Part shown: in pieces, positions 35,001-44,681 of the stretch
Position numbering within the stretch: position 1 is the first letter of the stretch
How the letters are laid out: each line of letters begins with the position of its first letter
Origin: Branchiostoma belcheri
Taxonomy: Eukaryota; Chordata; Leptocardii; Amphioxiformes; Branchiostomatidae
Assembly (NCBI RefSeq): GCF_001625305.1
Contig: NW_017804354.1
Span: 1,030,019 to 1,094,018 of the forward strand
Reading direction: 5' to 3'
DNA: 64,000 nt
The notes under the pieces: generated by a model
Seen by the model: only the letters and a program-made list of their open reading frames with translations
Database searches by the model: none
What the model was told of the DNA's origin: nothing
Translations under genes and position numbers: made by a program

Positions 35001-35453
35001 TTAGTGGATATTTTTTACATGTCGCTTCAACTGGTGCGTCCCCCTGTACTGCCCCCCACATATGATACATGATGCAGATGCATGTGTAAGTACGTATCTT
35101 GCCAAGTCATTCTTTCGCTTCAGGGTGGCGTGGCAAGACTCACAAGTGAAGGGCCTGATATTATCATATGATATAACATGTCTCTCCAACGTACTGGTAG
35201 AGGGAAATGTTTTAAAGCAATTCCCACATTCAAAGGTACTACTGTTCTTTGCATGATGTTTTTCCTGGTGATAGTAGAGAGTGGCCACGCAGGTTAACTC
35301 GCTGTCACAACCATCCGTTTTGAACTTGAGTATTAACTTGGGAACCCGCAATCCACCTGCTGACCTGAACTCTCTTTGTGGTGAGGAGATGGGAGAAAGG
35401 GGTCTGCAAGCTGTGCAGTTGAGAGTCCCCCAAGAGGTGGATCTGTTTGTCAC
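35001..35453 (-). CDS. Degenerate C2H2 zinc-finger protein
   Basis: Four finger-like units are visible near the C-terminus: SELTCVATLYYHQEKHH, FECGNCFKTFPSTSTLERHV, FTCESCHATLKRKNDLARYV and CIICGGQYRGTHQLKRHVKN. The third finger has Tyr in place of the first zinc-binding His (LARYV), so it is probably broken. The fingers are separated by nonstandard linkers. The N-terminal 60 residues are of low confidence, because another frame is open across the same bases. It may belong with the retroelement fragments on either side. Confidence 0.5.
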   Translation of the reverse strand: MTNRSTSWGTLNCTACRPLSPISSPQREFRSAGGLRVPKLILKFKTDGCDSELTCVATLYYHQEKHHAKNSSTFECGNCFKTFPSTSTLERHVISYDNIRPFTCESCHATLKRKNDLARYVLTHASASCIICGGQYRGTHQLKRHVKNIH

Positions 35454-35723
35454 ATATTAAAGTCATGTTCATGGACTGACTCTCAGTGAGTTCCATGAAA
35501 TGGGGAAGTTGATTATTTTCTATGGAGAAATGCAAATAATGGACTTCTCAAGGTTTAAACCAAAGGTAGCTGTGTGGTATATGTGTTGAAAAGAATCATA
35601 GCTGTATTGTACATGTACATGTTTGTTCGTGTAAGCAATTCCTGAGATCTGATGTTCAGAGATACTATAAGGCCCTATAATGCTAATTCATTGCATATTA
35701 AAATATATAAATACAATCAACAG

Positions 35724-36350
35724 CTACTGTGGCTGTGCCATCTTGGTCCTCAGGAAGCGGGAGTGCAGATGCTCAGAGTCCCTCCCCTAGCGGAAACCGT
35801 GCCGATTCTGTAGAATCCTATACTGGTTGTCATACAGCATCACGGACGGGACGTCGAACACCTCGAGAAGCTCTGACACTTTGATAGTGTAAGCCAGATA
35901 GTCTTCTACGTCCTGCTTTGTAGCTAGCTTGTTAGATTGAATGAGCTTGGCCATTATCTTCGCATTGGCCGCAGACCATGCTGGTATGTTGATAGTTTCT
36001 ACCTTAGGCCGTGAGCGGGACGTGCAGAGAATGATGAATGTGTTACCATCCCGCGCGACCTCATGGTCGCTCTCCGGTTGCGAGAAGGAGTCTACGAATT
36101 CCGGAATAAGAAGTGGTTTCTCACCTTTCTCAGGCGCACTGCTGTTGAGGTAGAAGGACTGATCGTCAGCGGCGACTTTGCTTTGTCCTGTGGCGTCCGT
36201 CAACAGGTCATCGGCTCCCTCCACCTGGGCCAGAAGGGCCGTCAGTTCCTGGTCGGATTTGAGGTCGTCCAGGGTAACTTTTTTCGGCTTGGCTGCCCCG
36301 GCCGCCGTCTGCAGGTTCCTGGTTGCCCGGCAGAGCAGTTCTATATTAAA
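35724..36350 (-). pseudogene. Retroelement gag-like protein with in-frame stop
   Basis: The frame reads LQTAAGAAKPKKVTLDDLKS, then EKPLLIPEFVDSF, TINIPAWSAANAKIMAKLIQ and EVFDVPSVMLYDNQYRILQN. It then hits a TAG at 35787-35789 and continues in frame as GRDSEHLHSRFL to a second stop at 35724. In this gag-like family of cnidarian and lancelet elements I recall the position being FRWG, so the TAG most likely replaces a TGG Trp codon. The start has no ATG and may follow an acceptor at 36344. Confidence 0.65.
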
Positions 36351-36657
36351 CTAGAATATTTTTGTGTCATTCAACAATTCTATCTATGACTTGTGAAACA
36401 GAGAAGTAAGGAAATAACATTTAACTTTGTATATCATGCCAATGGAGTAAACTTGAACAGTATAACATTGCCAGTGCATGGTTTTCCACATAAACAGAGT
36501 TATATTGCAGAGATGGTATTGGTCTAATTTTGCAGTTATCATTGTTTTGGACATAAGAAAATAACGGCATATGGTACAAAGTGTGTAGAATTACAGTCCG
36601 TTAAATCATAAGACGACGAAAGAGTCATTTATGTCATCATGTACGATCAGATACAGT

Positions 36658-36846
36658 TCACCTCGTGTCGTGGTTGATGTGCTTGTGGGTCTGGACGTCG
36701 GTTGGTTCAGAGTTCAGACCTATGTGGAATCGTCCTGTTATCTCGATTCGTCTGGAGCGAAGTATGTACTGTTTATCGTCGTCTGCAAGGAATGGACACT
36801 GACTGAGAAAGTGGTCTGTCACAGATCTGCCGGACTGAGCGCACAA
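36658..36846 (-). pseudogene. Retroelement zinc-knuckle fragment
   Basis: The peptide MCAQSGRSVTDHFLSQCPFL then ADDDKQYILRSRRI keeps the Cys...His...Cys spacing of a zinc-knuckle segment that I associate with gag-like retroelement proteins. It lies upstream, on the same strand, of the gag-like frame at 35724-36350, and may be part of the same decayed element. Confidence 0.4.
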
Positions 36847-36869
36847 GGGGTACTCTCTGTTTAAGGGTG

Positions 36870-38010
36870 ATTACTGGTAGTTGTATCAAATGTTGGACAA
36901 ATACTAAAATAGTCTGGACAAGAAAAAAAGAAGTACTTTGATTTGGGACATAGCACTAGTACAATGCAGCAGGAAAGTCATCACCTAAATATATTCATTT
37001 AGATTGGTATCCCACATTAGACATACAAAATCCATGCAGATAAGACAAGGGTAAGGGCCTACTTTCTTCAAAAGGATAGGCAAGGTGACAAACATGACTT
37101 ATGAATTTCTGTGGGTATTCTTTATGTCTATCCCTACCAAGTTGATAGATTAGATAATCACACAACCATATGGATGGACAATTGTATTTTTACTAATAAT
37201 ACATGTAGTGTAAATCAGGCAAGATAACAGTAAAGAAATATAAAATCATTGATTATGCAAATCAAGTCCCAGTTAGCATAATTTATGTCTACAAATACAC
37301 CTCACAAGGATGAAATTCCCACCATTTAACTTGTTGTTAATAAACTTATAGCAAATTATTTAATAGTAATTTGAACTCATTTCCCATTTACCAGGCAAAT
37401 GAGGTTAATATCTATAATTTTATAATCATACCAATGTGTCTCCTCTGCCGTTGCGTAGAAGATGAACATGAAAGTATTATAATTAGCTTAAATAGCAAAA
37501 ATGAAATATGGACTTTCCTCCTTAATCTATGCACATTAAGCAGTAATCATAATAATCTATGTCCAATTATACTCATTTCAATCTATGCTGCTGACATGCA
37601 AAATACCATGATAATCCGTCCATACCTCCTTGAGTTATGCTTTAGCAGAGTTTCAGACAAATATGACCCTGTAATTCCAGCAGAAGCTGCTAGAGGCCGC
37701 CTTTTGTCACTAAAATTTGTTAGCCCAAGACCTATCTATCAATGTGTTAAACATAGCACCTTCAGATCAAAAGATACAAAAACTCAAAGTACCGTTGCAG
37801 TACCATAATGAGCCACTCTGCGTCCCCAAATCTAATTATTTTGAGATCTTGTAAAATGAATTTACGGTCACATACCAAATACGAAAGTATCCCATCCAGG
37901 TATTCTTGAGTTATCATGTACACAGACACAAGAGCAAGACTCAAAACGAACTTAAAGAAGAATATGTTCACATTTTAGATGCATATTTTAAAAGGCATTA
38001 GTAATACGCA
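36870..38010. other. No supported gene
   Basis: An AT-rich frame at 37371-37808 (+) is long but has no recognisable domain and no good splice context. Nothing else stands out. Confidence 0.4.
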
Positions 38011-38011
38011 C

Positions 38012-38099
38012 CAAGACCACTGTCTGAGCCTCCACTCGTTGATGGTCCATAATCACACTTTGTACAAGTCAAACGTTTCTTCTTTGAGTTTGAAGCCAT
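38012..38099 (-). CDS. Possible first coding exon, MASNSKKKRLTCTKC
   Basis: A TTTATTTTAAG acceptor lies two bases before the ATG, and the exon ends at a donor GTGCGT after 88 nt (phase 1 out). It encodes a basic start, a CTKC pair and a Ser/Gly-rich stretch (STSGGSDSGL). The CxxC pair suggests the first half of a zinc-binding site. No downstream exon could be linked, so this stays tentative. Confidence 0.35.
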
Positions 38100-39332
38100 A
38101 CCTTAAAATAAAATGAAAGCACAAAGTCATGAAATATTTTATAATGGTAACATAACAGTCATGTCAACAACAGAACTTCCATCCCACATTCAGGTCATTA
38201 TCGACCGACTTCCAGATCCTGCCCCCACCCCACCCCAAGATGGTGTGATGGAGTCAAGACGTCTCAGAAGTAGGAAGGATGTGTACCCATGGGATCTTAA
38301 GAAATTGATCAAGCTGTGAATAAATTAATGATTTATAATTCTGTCTGTTCTTCTTTGTGTTCTAACTTTACTATACTTACACAACACTGTATTGCCTCCA
38401 TGATGACAGTTTATAAATTAGTGATTGACTAATTAACATTGATTAGATGTCTTATTAACTATAAATATTGTATACAATATTATTCTACATTTGTATACGA
38501 GCGATCGCTGTTTTTGTTTACATTATACGCATGCAAATTATTTGAAGACATGCAAATTCTTGGTAGGCAAATCAGCCAACTGGCACCCACTTTTTGCCTA
38601 CGGTGACGTCATGGCGATCGCTCGTATTGTTCCCTAATGATCGATAACTTACCTGAGTCAAGAGTCAACACTTCATAATTGAAAATAAGTCTTTATTGCT
38701 TCATAGTACCAAGTGGTGCCACATTTGACTCCCATATATATATAGGCCCAATATTTACTCATCAAATTATTAGTGACCTTGCGAGTCCGAATTCTCTAGC
38801 TAGAAAATGTCACGTGACTCAAAGGCGGGGAAACGTGGAAGACGAATATCGCCGCATGCAAGCGTTTATGACATCATGCCACGATAGTTTAAGCTAATTA
38901 CATATTTACGCCTTCAGACAGACATCATTTCTATCATACCATGCGTCGACATCAACACGTAGCGGTGCAAACGTTACCAACATTCACTAGATATCAAACT
39001 AAGTAAAAGTCTGGTATCAAGTTGGAACATGTATTCGAAAAGTAAGATTCACCATTTATCACAAAGTTTGTGTATCTTAGCATTCGTTCAAGTCACAGGC
39101 TGACGTCTAGGGACATTAAAATGAAGAAAAACGATGTCCATACCCAGTAATAATGAACTAACCTGCAGAAAATTTATGTCATTGCTGTTGATGTCTGGAG
39201 CTGGATATCTGAGGTCCTTGATAAATTTGTTGTGACGCATGGCAACAAAAAGCAACATAATTTGTAATCACTGGACCTGGTCGAAACATTTTTAAATTTA
39301 TCCCGATCTATAGGCCAAAGCTAGAAAAACCT

Positions 39333-39725
39333 TTAGAAAAAAACTAACGTCACAACGTAGCCAAGCTTTTCCTCTAAAAAACTTGCCTGCCATATATCAG
39401 ACAAAGATGTACTGGCCTTGACAATGCGGTTTCTTGTGATTACGGGGCAGAAGTTCGCTACTTGTCCCAACATCAATTCCAAGCTCGCCGCCTTCTGTGC
39501 CGCCGTTCTGCGTTGCGCCTCTGGGACGCCCTCCCCATCGTTGGCGAAGCCTCGATGCTGCACTCCTGGTGTCCGTTTCTTCCATGTAACGCCATCAGCG
39601 AGAAACGGGGCGAAACTTTGGTCCAGGGATAAGACGTAGATGAGGCTGCTTTTCCAGTTCTCGAACGAGTTGATGGATTCAGTACGTGTCAAACACCACT
39701 GTTTGGGCGCGCGAGCATTAGCCAT
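39333..39725 (-). pseudogene. LTR-retrotransposon gag fragment (MANARAPKQW type)
   Basis: The frame from the ATG at 39725 reads MANARAPKQWCLTRTESINS, then FENWKSSLIYVLSLDQSFAP, RRTAAQKAASLELMLGQVAN and RNRIVKASTSLSDIWQ. This is the N-terminal gag region of an LTR retrotransposon family common in lancelets and cnidarians. After IWQ the expected sequence is lost, and the frame ends in unrelated residues. The upstream 39726-40129 is probably the element's leader, read through by a non-coding frame. No protease, RT or integrase is nearby, so only the 5' end survives. Confidence 0.7.
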
Positions 39726-40973
39726 TTTGGATGGGAGCGTTCGGTTATTGTTGGTGAGCCGATCTCTGGGGCTTGGACTACTAGTAAGTAGGTGAAACAC
39801 ACGCGGCTGTTCGTCGACAGAAAATCGTTAGGGGAAACAATCGTTGACTGGTGTGAGTTCTGTAGGTACACGGGCGTGTTGTCGCCATAATATAATGTCG
39901 GGGAAGTCCGGGACGAGCGGGGTCGGGGAGCGCTCTGGGTGCGGGGCGAAGATGAGAGAAATTTGAAGAAAAATTGCGGCCGTTTCACTGCCAGCACATG
40001 TGCTTCGAAGTTCGAGATGCAGATTTCCGACCTGGGTGTAGGATAGAGGACCGATTTCTTCCCACGGTTAAGGAACACTATGGAGAATTCTGGATTCTGC
40101 TTTCCTGGTTGTTGGCGTACAGGGTTCAATAGATCTTCCTACGGTTAGGTATGGAGGAATTCCGCCAACTCGCTCACGCTGGTGATTGTAGTGCGTTCGA
40201 AACAGTGCAGAGTGCCATCCTGTCCTTCTGCGCTGTGTCTCGGTCAGATTACGGCTGGAGACTTGGGTTGACGTTTCCCACCAGCTGTCACCACGTCACT
40301 AAGTGACCAAGGACCAACTACGAAGGATCGAGGACGCGAGATGCACTTGGATGCGAACAGCATTTAATCACAACATGGCTTCACACATGGAGTCGATGTT
40401 GGGACTGAGGGACGGGTACCACGTGACCCGTGACGTCATAACTAATAAACATAACATAGTGGCGCAGGTCGGGAATGATCCCGGGCCTGCCTCCTGCACG
40501 CCTGGTCTTAATTAGTTACGCTTCTGCTTCGGTATGCGGACTAAAACTCAAATAAACAAACTTTATTTCTACAATAAATACAATCAACAGCTACTGTACA
40601 CACAATCTTCAAATCACCCTTTATACACTTACACAATTAGTGATCAATGTTACTAGTAGCTCCAGATGACAATATTGTGTTTGCAACATTGCAACACATT
40701 CATCCAAGCTGCTACAAACTCAGGTCTCATGTTTCACTATAGTATGCAAATGAAGAAGGCCCTGGGCTACAAGTTCTCTATGAACATTGTTTATTTCATT
40801 CAAACTTTTACTACTAGAGCTAAATTTTCATGTTTGTGGTAAGATTTTGGAATTTTTATGAGAGTAACATAGTTTGTAATGCAAGAATATATTGTTATGT
40901 GGTGTTGTTTTTGTATTTTTACTGGAAAAAGGTGATTTTTAAAAAGACTTAGGCTTCAATCTGAAAATTGATC

Positions 40974-41084
40974 GGAGGGCGCTAGCCGTGGACGACTCTG
41001 TAACCCTTTTTGCATGATATGCCGGGTACATATATATATCATGCAAAAAGGGTTACAGAGTCGTCCATGGCTAGGAGGGCGCTA
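40974..41084. mobile_element. 89-bp foldback insertion with 11-bp target-site duplication
   Basis: The insertion 40985-41073 consists of 36-nt arms (40985-41020 and 41036-41071, one mismatch) around a 15-nt AT-rich loop. The arms carry ACGACTCTGTAACCC. GGAGGGCGCTA occurs on both sides (40974-40984 and 41074-41084). The paralogous site at 61800 has a single copy of the flank (GAGGGCGCTAG) and no hairpin, so it is effectively the empty site. A 9-11 bp duplication would suit a Mutator-like mobiliser. Confidence 0.85.
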
Positions 41085-42755
41085 CCTTGTTACATGAGGG
41101 CGCAGTGCCCCTGTTCCCCTTTTTAGAAAAAACCCTAAGTCCAACTTCCAAGTTAATTTTCAGTGTAATGATACTAATCTTTGTTCCTTATCTTTGTGTT
41201 TCTCTACAGCAACAACCTGAGATAGGCTTTGACCTGATTTGACCTGATTTCAGGACTGTTTAAAGTCGCCACCGCGGATGTCGTCACAAACCCTAAGTGA
41301 GCCTCACTGGGCCACGCCACCGAATATCCTCCCCAGACAGGATGTACGCATGTGCCGCCAGAAAGTAGTACGTGACAAGGACCAAACAAGTGGTAATAAG
41401 TGTTCGCTTTTGTCAGTTTGCCATATTTTCGTATTCTGTTATATTTTTGAAGTAATAGTAGAATAAATATTTGCTTCGTATGATTTAGTTGTTGGTATAC
41501 ACGATATCTGACCGGTTCCGCCGCGGATGGATATAGACAGAATTACTCATCGGACAACCACCCAGCTTTAGTTGGAGAGGAAGGGCGGTGGCGAGAGGTA
41601 GGTACTTCATTTCAGTCGCCTTTGTCTGTACAAATTGTTGCTTTTGTGACGGTCACTTTGCGTAGAAGGATTTTTGAGATGCTATGCTTACTCGTATGTA
41701 AATTTCGAGATGTTCTTGTGAAGGAAAGCCGATTGATTTTGCCGTTGAGCCACTCCGTGTTCTGTTACTGGCAGTTTGTGGAAATTGTGTCTCGCCACCA
41801 TGTCAGTTCATCCAAACCTTTTGTTCCTAGTCCAAACCTCTCATCCCTAATCTTCAGTTTACTGTTGTTTTAAAGTTTAACGTCTTGTGCTATGCTTAAT
41901 ACGACCGTAACTGACGACAAAACTTGCCCAGATTCTGTAAGGCTGGGCGCGGCTGACATCTGTGATGGATTATCTTGTTTACGTGTTGGAAATCAAACCG
42001 CAAGCTTTAGGGCAGATGCATGGCGGCTGCAGACTTAAACCTGGAAGGAAACATCGAGAGACCAATGGGGGTCTCCTGTGCGGAGATGCTGCGTACTTTT
42101 GCCAGCGGTAACCTCAACAAAGTAACAAACTTTCTTGAATCTTTTGCGTTTAATAATTGCGAATACAATCTGACGTAGACAGTGCTTTGCATCCAAGCTT
42201 TGAAGCTCCAAGTGTCTGGCGGATTTGTTTGATTTTCGGTATATGATTATTGGTAATATTTTCGGGAGACGTGTTCCAAATAATTAGTAGCCTTACACAT
42301 ATTTTCTTATAATTAGTGGTGTTTATGTAGTCTCGGTGTATATTTAGGCAGAGAAGATAGTCTGGCTCAAGATAATGGAGCTTGTAAAGATCTTGGCTGT
42401 ACAGTTACTGTACTGTTTTTATGATAGTTTTTTTTTTGTATATATATGATATTTGACATTTTGTAGACATGCAAATATCAACGCCATTCAGGCAACATTG
42501 TATGCCATGTTTGGTATCTTGTTAAAGAATTGAATTGAATTGGAGAAGATGTTATTTTAAGAAGTAATATGGTAGATATCCTAGTGCCCCACTTAATTTA
42601 GCTTCAAGATTCAGAATCAGATATATAACCGCTGACGTTAACCCCTTCAAGAGCCATCTTAATAAACTAATGCCATGTTTTCAGGTCATTACCAACTTAA
42701 ATTTTCAGTGTAATGATACTAATCTTTGTTCCTTATCTTTGTGTTCTCTCAACAG

Positions 42756-42886
42756 CAACACCTGAGATGAACATCAAAAACATTGATCAGCTGTCGGGAC
42801 CATCACATACAGCACACCAGCAGCCGTACACGGGAAAGTCGTACATGATGAAAAACAGCGATTCATCACAGCCTTCAACATCTTAG
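42756..42886 (+). CDS. Candidate terminal exon of the gene-tail family (copy 3)
   Basis: After an acceptor (TTCTCTCAACAG) the frame reads TPEMNIKNIDQLSGPSHTAH, then QQPYTGKSYMMK, and ends SSQPSTS with a stop at 42886. The copy at 63282 is nearly identical in length and sequence and keeps the frame. The old copy at 6988 shares TPEMNIK. A 3' UTR-like tail follows. Upstream exons are unknown and the peptide matches nothing I recognise. Confidence 0.5.
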
Positions 42887-43940
42887 TTGGATGTAAAAAC
42901 TGGTGACAGAGCAAATGTTCTGAGTACCACTGAAGTTACTTGATTGGTTTGTGACAGAACATCCAGCTTACTCAGGGGTTGTTAGGGTTAGGTCCATTCT
43001 TACAGCTGTCCAGCCTCTTGGAAACCCAGACTTCGGGGACTGTGCCACTGGCTCAGTGGGGGCTGGTTCAGCTTAGTTAGATGGGTTTGTTGGATGCTAA
43101 TGTCTCCAAACAGTCTTTCGTATACACTATTTAGAAATAGTCCCTTAATTGATTACTCATTGTGGTACTTATGATCATCATGATTGAAACCGAGAATGTT
43201 TTTATTTGCGAAAAAGTAACAGTTCAAGGTACCAGTAGACCACACCTTGAATGATGACAATGTCCACATGGATGTATCTGTTCTAATTCATGGGACCATT
43301 GTCAAAACAATCAGGAAAAGTAAGCCTTTTGTGTTTATTACTAAACGAGATCAATCTACATTGTAAATATCTCAGCTCTAGTACTAGTAGCTGCCTCCGG
43401 TGGTTCGACCAAGACAGTTTAAGGGGCTCCATTAGGCCCGGTTCTTGCCTTACAGAAAAGTCATCTCATGACCCGCGGGCATTACAAGCTTCTCTCTATG
43501 CAGTGCCCTGGCAAATCCATTATGTCCATTCTCTGCAGCAGTGAATCTGGCTATCTTGCCTTCCGCCCGAAGTGCCCGAGACCAAGTCCTGGCTTCCTGC
43601 ACGTGGTCTGGGATGGGTTCTCAACGGCTTCTCCGATTCCATCATTTGCTCAATACTTGTATTCAATGTATTATATTCCGGTTACAGGAGTATACTCTGG
43701 TTACATATGTAAATATGGTTACACAGAAATGAAAAACTTCATTATAACCTCAGAGATTAATGAACAACGGTCACCACAACAACTTTATTTCTAGGTTAAC
43801 ATTCCTCACTGCAGTGATCCTGACAGACAGGAGTACAGGGTCCGAGGTGTAATATTATGCACTTATGCGTCGTACCCACTTGTCTCTTCTCTAAAGGGAA
43901 ACAGTATGCTAACAAGGGGTGGTCAGAGAACAGACAACCG

Positions 43941-44228
43941 TTACATCGTGCACTCAACCTTATGTGCTGGTTTGTTTGCCCGGGACCAAGCTGTCAGGAA
44001 ATTGATAAATGCGTCTAACGCTGGAGGTAAACAGTGGCTAGCATTTTGACGTTTGTATTTTGAGACAAAAACCTGCATTTGTTTTAGCATGTCTGCGCAT
44101 GTCAGCTTACATCCAAATTTCCTGCATAACTGTGGTTCTAAACTTACTAACTCCTCACATAGGTTCAATTGCAAATGATTGTTCAGTGGGTGGAATGGCA
44201 TCCACTCAGCGTCTGTTTTCGCAATCAT
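43941..44228 (-). pseudogene. Decayed copy of the 48 kb unknown module
   Basis: The region CEELVSLEPQLCRKFGCKLT to INFLTAWSRA matches the C-terminal part of the 48130-48825 gene over about 65 residues. An eight-base deletion relative to that copy, before CEEL, breaks the frame, and the N-terminal part is absent. It is therefore a partial, inactivated duplicate. Confidence 0.75.
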
Positions 44229-44537
44229 TTCTTTTGTGGTTAACCATATCTGTTGTTATTTGATGGCAACAAGAATGAGCTGTCAATCATAGAACTACTG
44301 GTATCTATTATGATAACTTGCACAGTTCCTTACTTAGCCCAAGAAATAGAATACTGTTAATCATGCTTGCCGAATTGATAAATATAGAATATAATTAACG
44401 TGGAGTGAATGTAGGGAGTACAGCCCTCTATGTACGTGGTATCTCAGAACGTCTCACTCCAGTTCCTGGCAGCTCGCTTAAAGGTGTGGTGGAGGTTCGG
44501 CTGCTTTGGTATATCTATTGAACTTCCTAGAAATCAG

Positions 44538-44681
44538 TCGCACATGTATGTCGGAGCTGTCCGAAGAATTAGGAAATTTGACTGCCCTGCAGAACTTGAT
44601 CCTGCATAGTAACAAACTAACGCACCTACCTAACAGTCTAGGTAAACTGCAGCAAGTGAAGGTGTTGGAACAAACAAATAA
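44538..44681 (+). CDS. Leucine-rich repeat exon (fragment)
   Basis: After an AG at 44537 the frame reads MSELSEELGNLTALQNLILH, then SNKLTHLPNSLGKLQQ. Two leucine-rich repeats of about 23 residues are visible, with the L..L.L..N.L..LP consensus typical of intracellular LRR proteins. A possible donor (GTGAAG) follows LQQ. No neighbouring LRR exons were found, so it is either an isolated exon of a larger gene or a relic. Its end overlaps the predicted last exon of the opposite-strand microexon gene. Confidence 0.6.

Larger units (their letters stand above)
40953..43480 (+). repeat. 2.5 kb segmental duplication, copy A (gene-tail unit)
   Basis: The block matches 61783-64000 in order and orientation with high identity, including two acceptor-like modules (41170-41230 and 42715-42760), the intervening 1.5 kb and the 3' tail. 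It differs by a foldback insertion at 40985-41073 and by small indels. It is the middle-aged member of a family that also includes 5930-7345. Confidence 0.9.

Noticed and set aside
37371-37808. 145-residue AT-rich plus-strand frame
   Set aside because: It has no family resemblance or splice context, and similar lengths arise by chance in AT-rich DNA with low stop density.
39689-40129. 146-residue minus-strand frame upstream of the gag start
   Set aside because: It overlaps the gag ATG in another frame and most likely reads the retroelement's untranslated leader.
41278-41466. Short frames in the conserved block of the gene-tail repeat
   Set aside because: The block recurs at 5933, 18040 and 62017, but no single reading frame is preserved among copies, so DNA-level repetition explains it.
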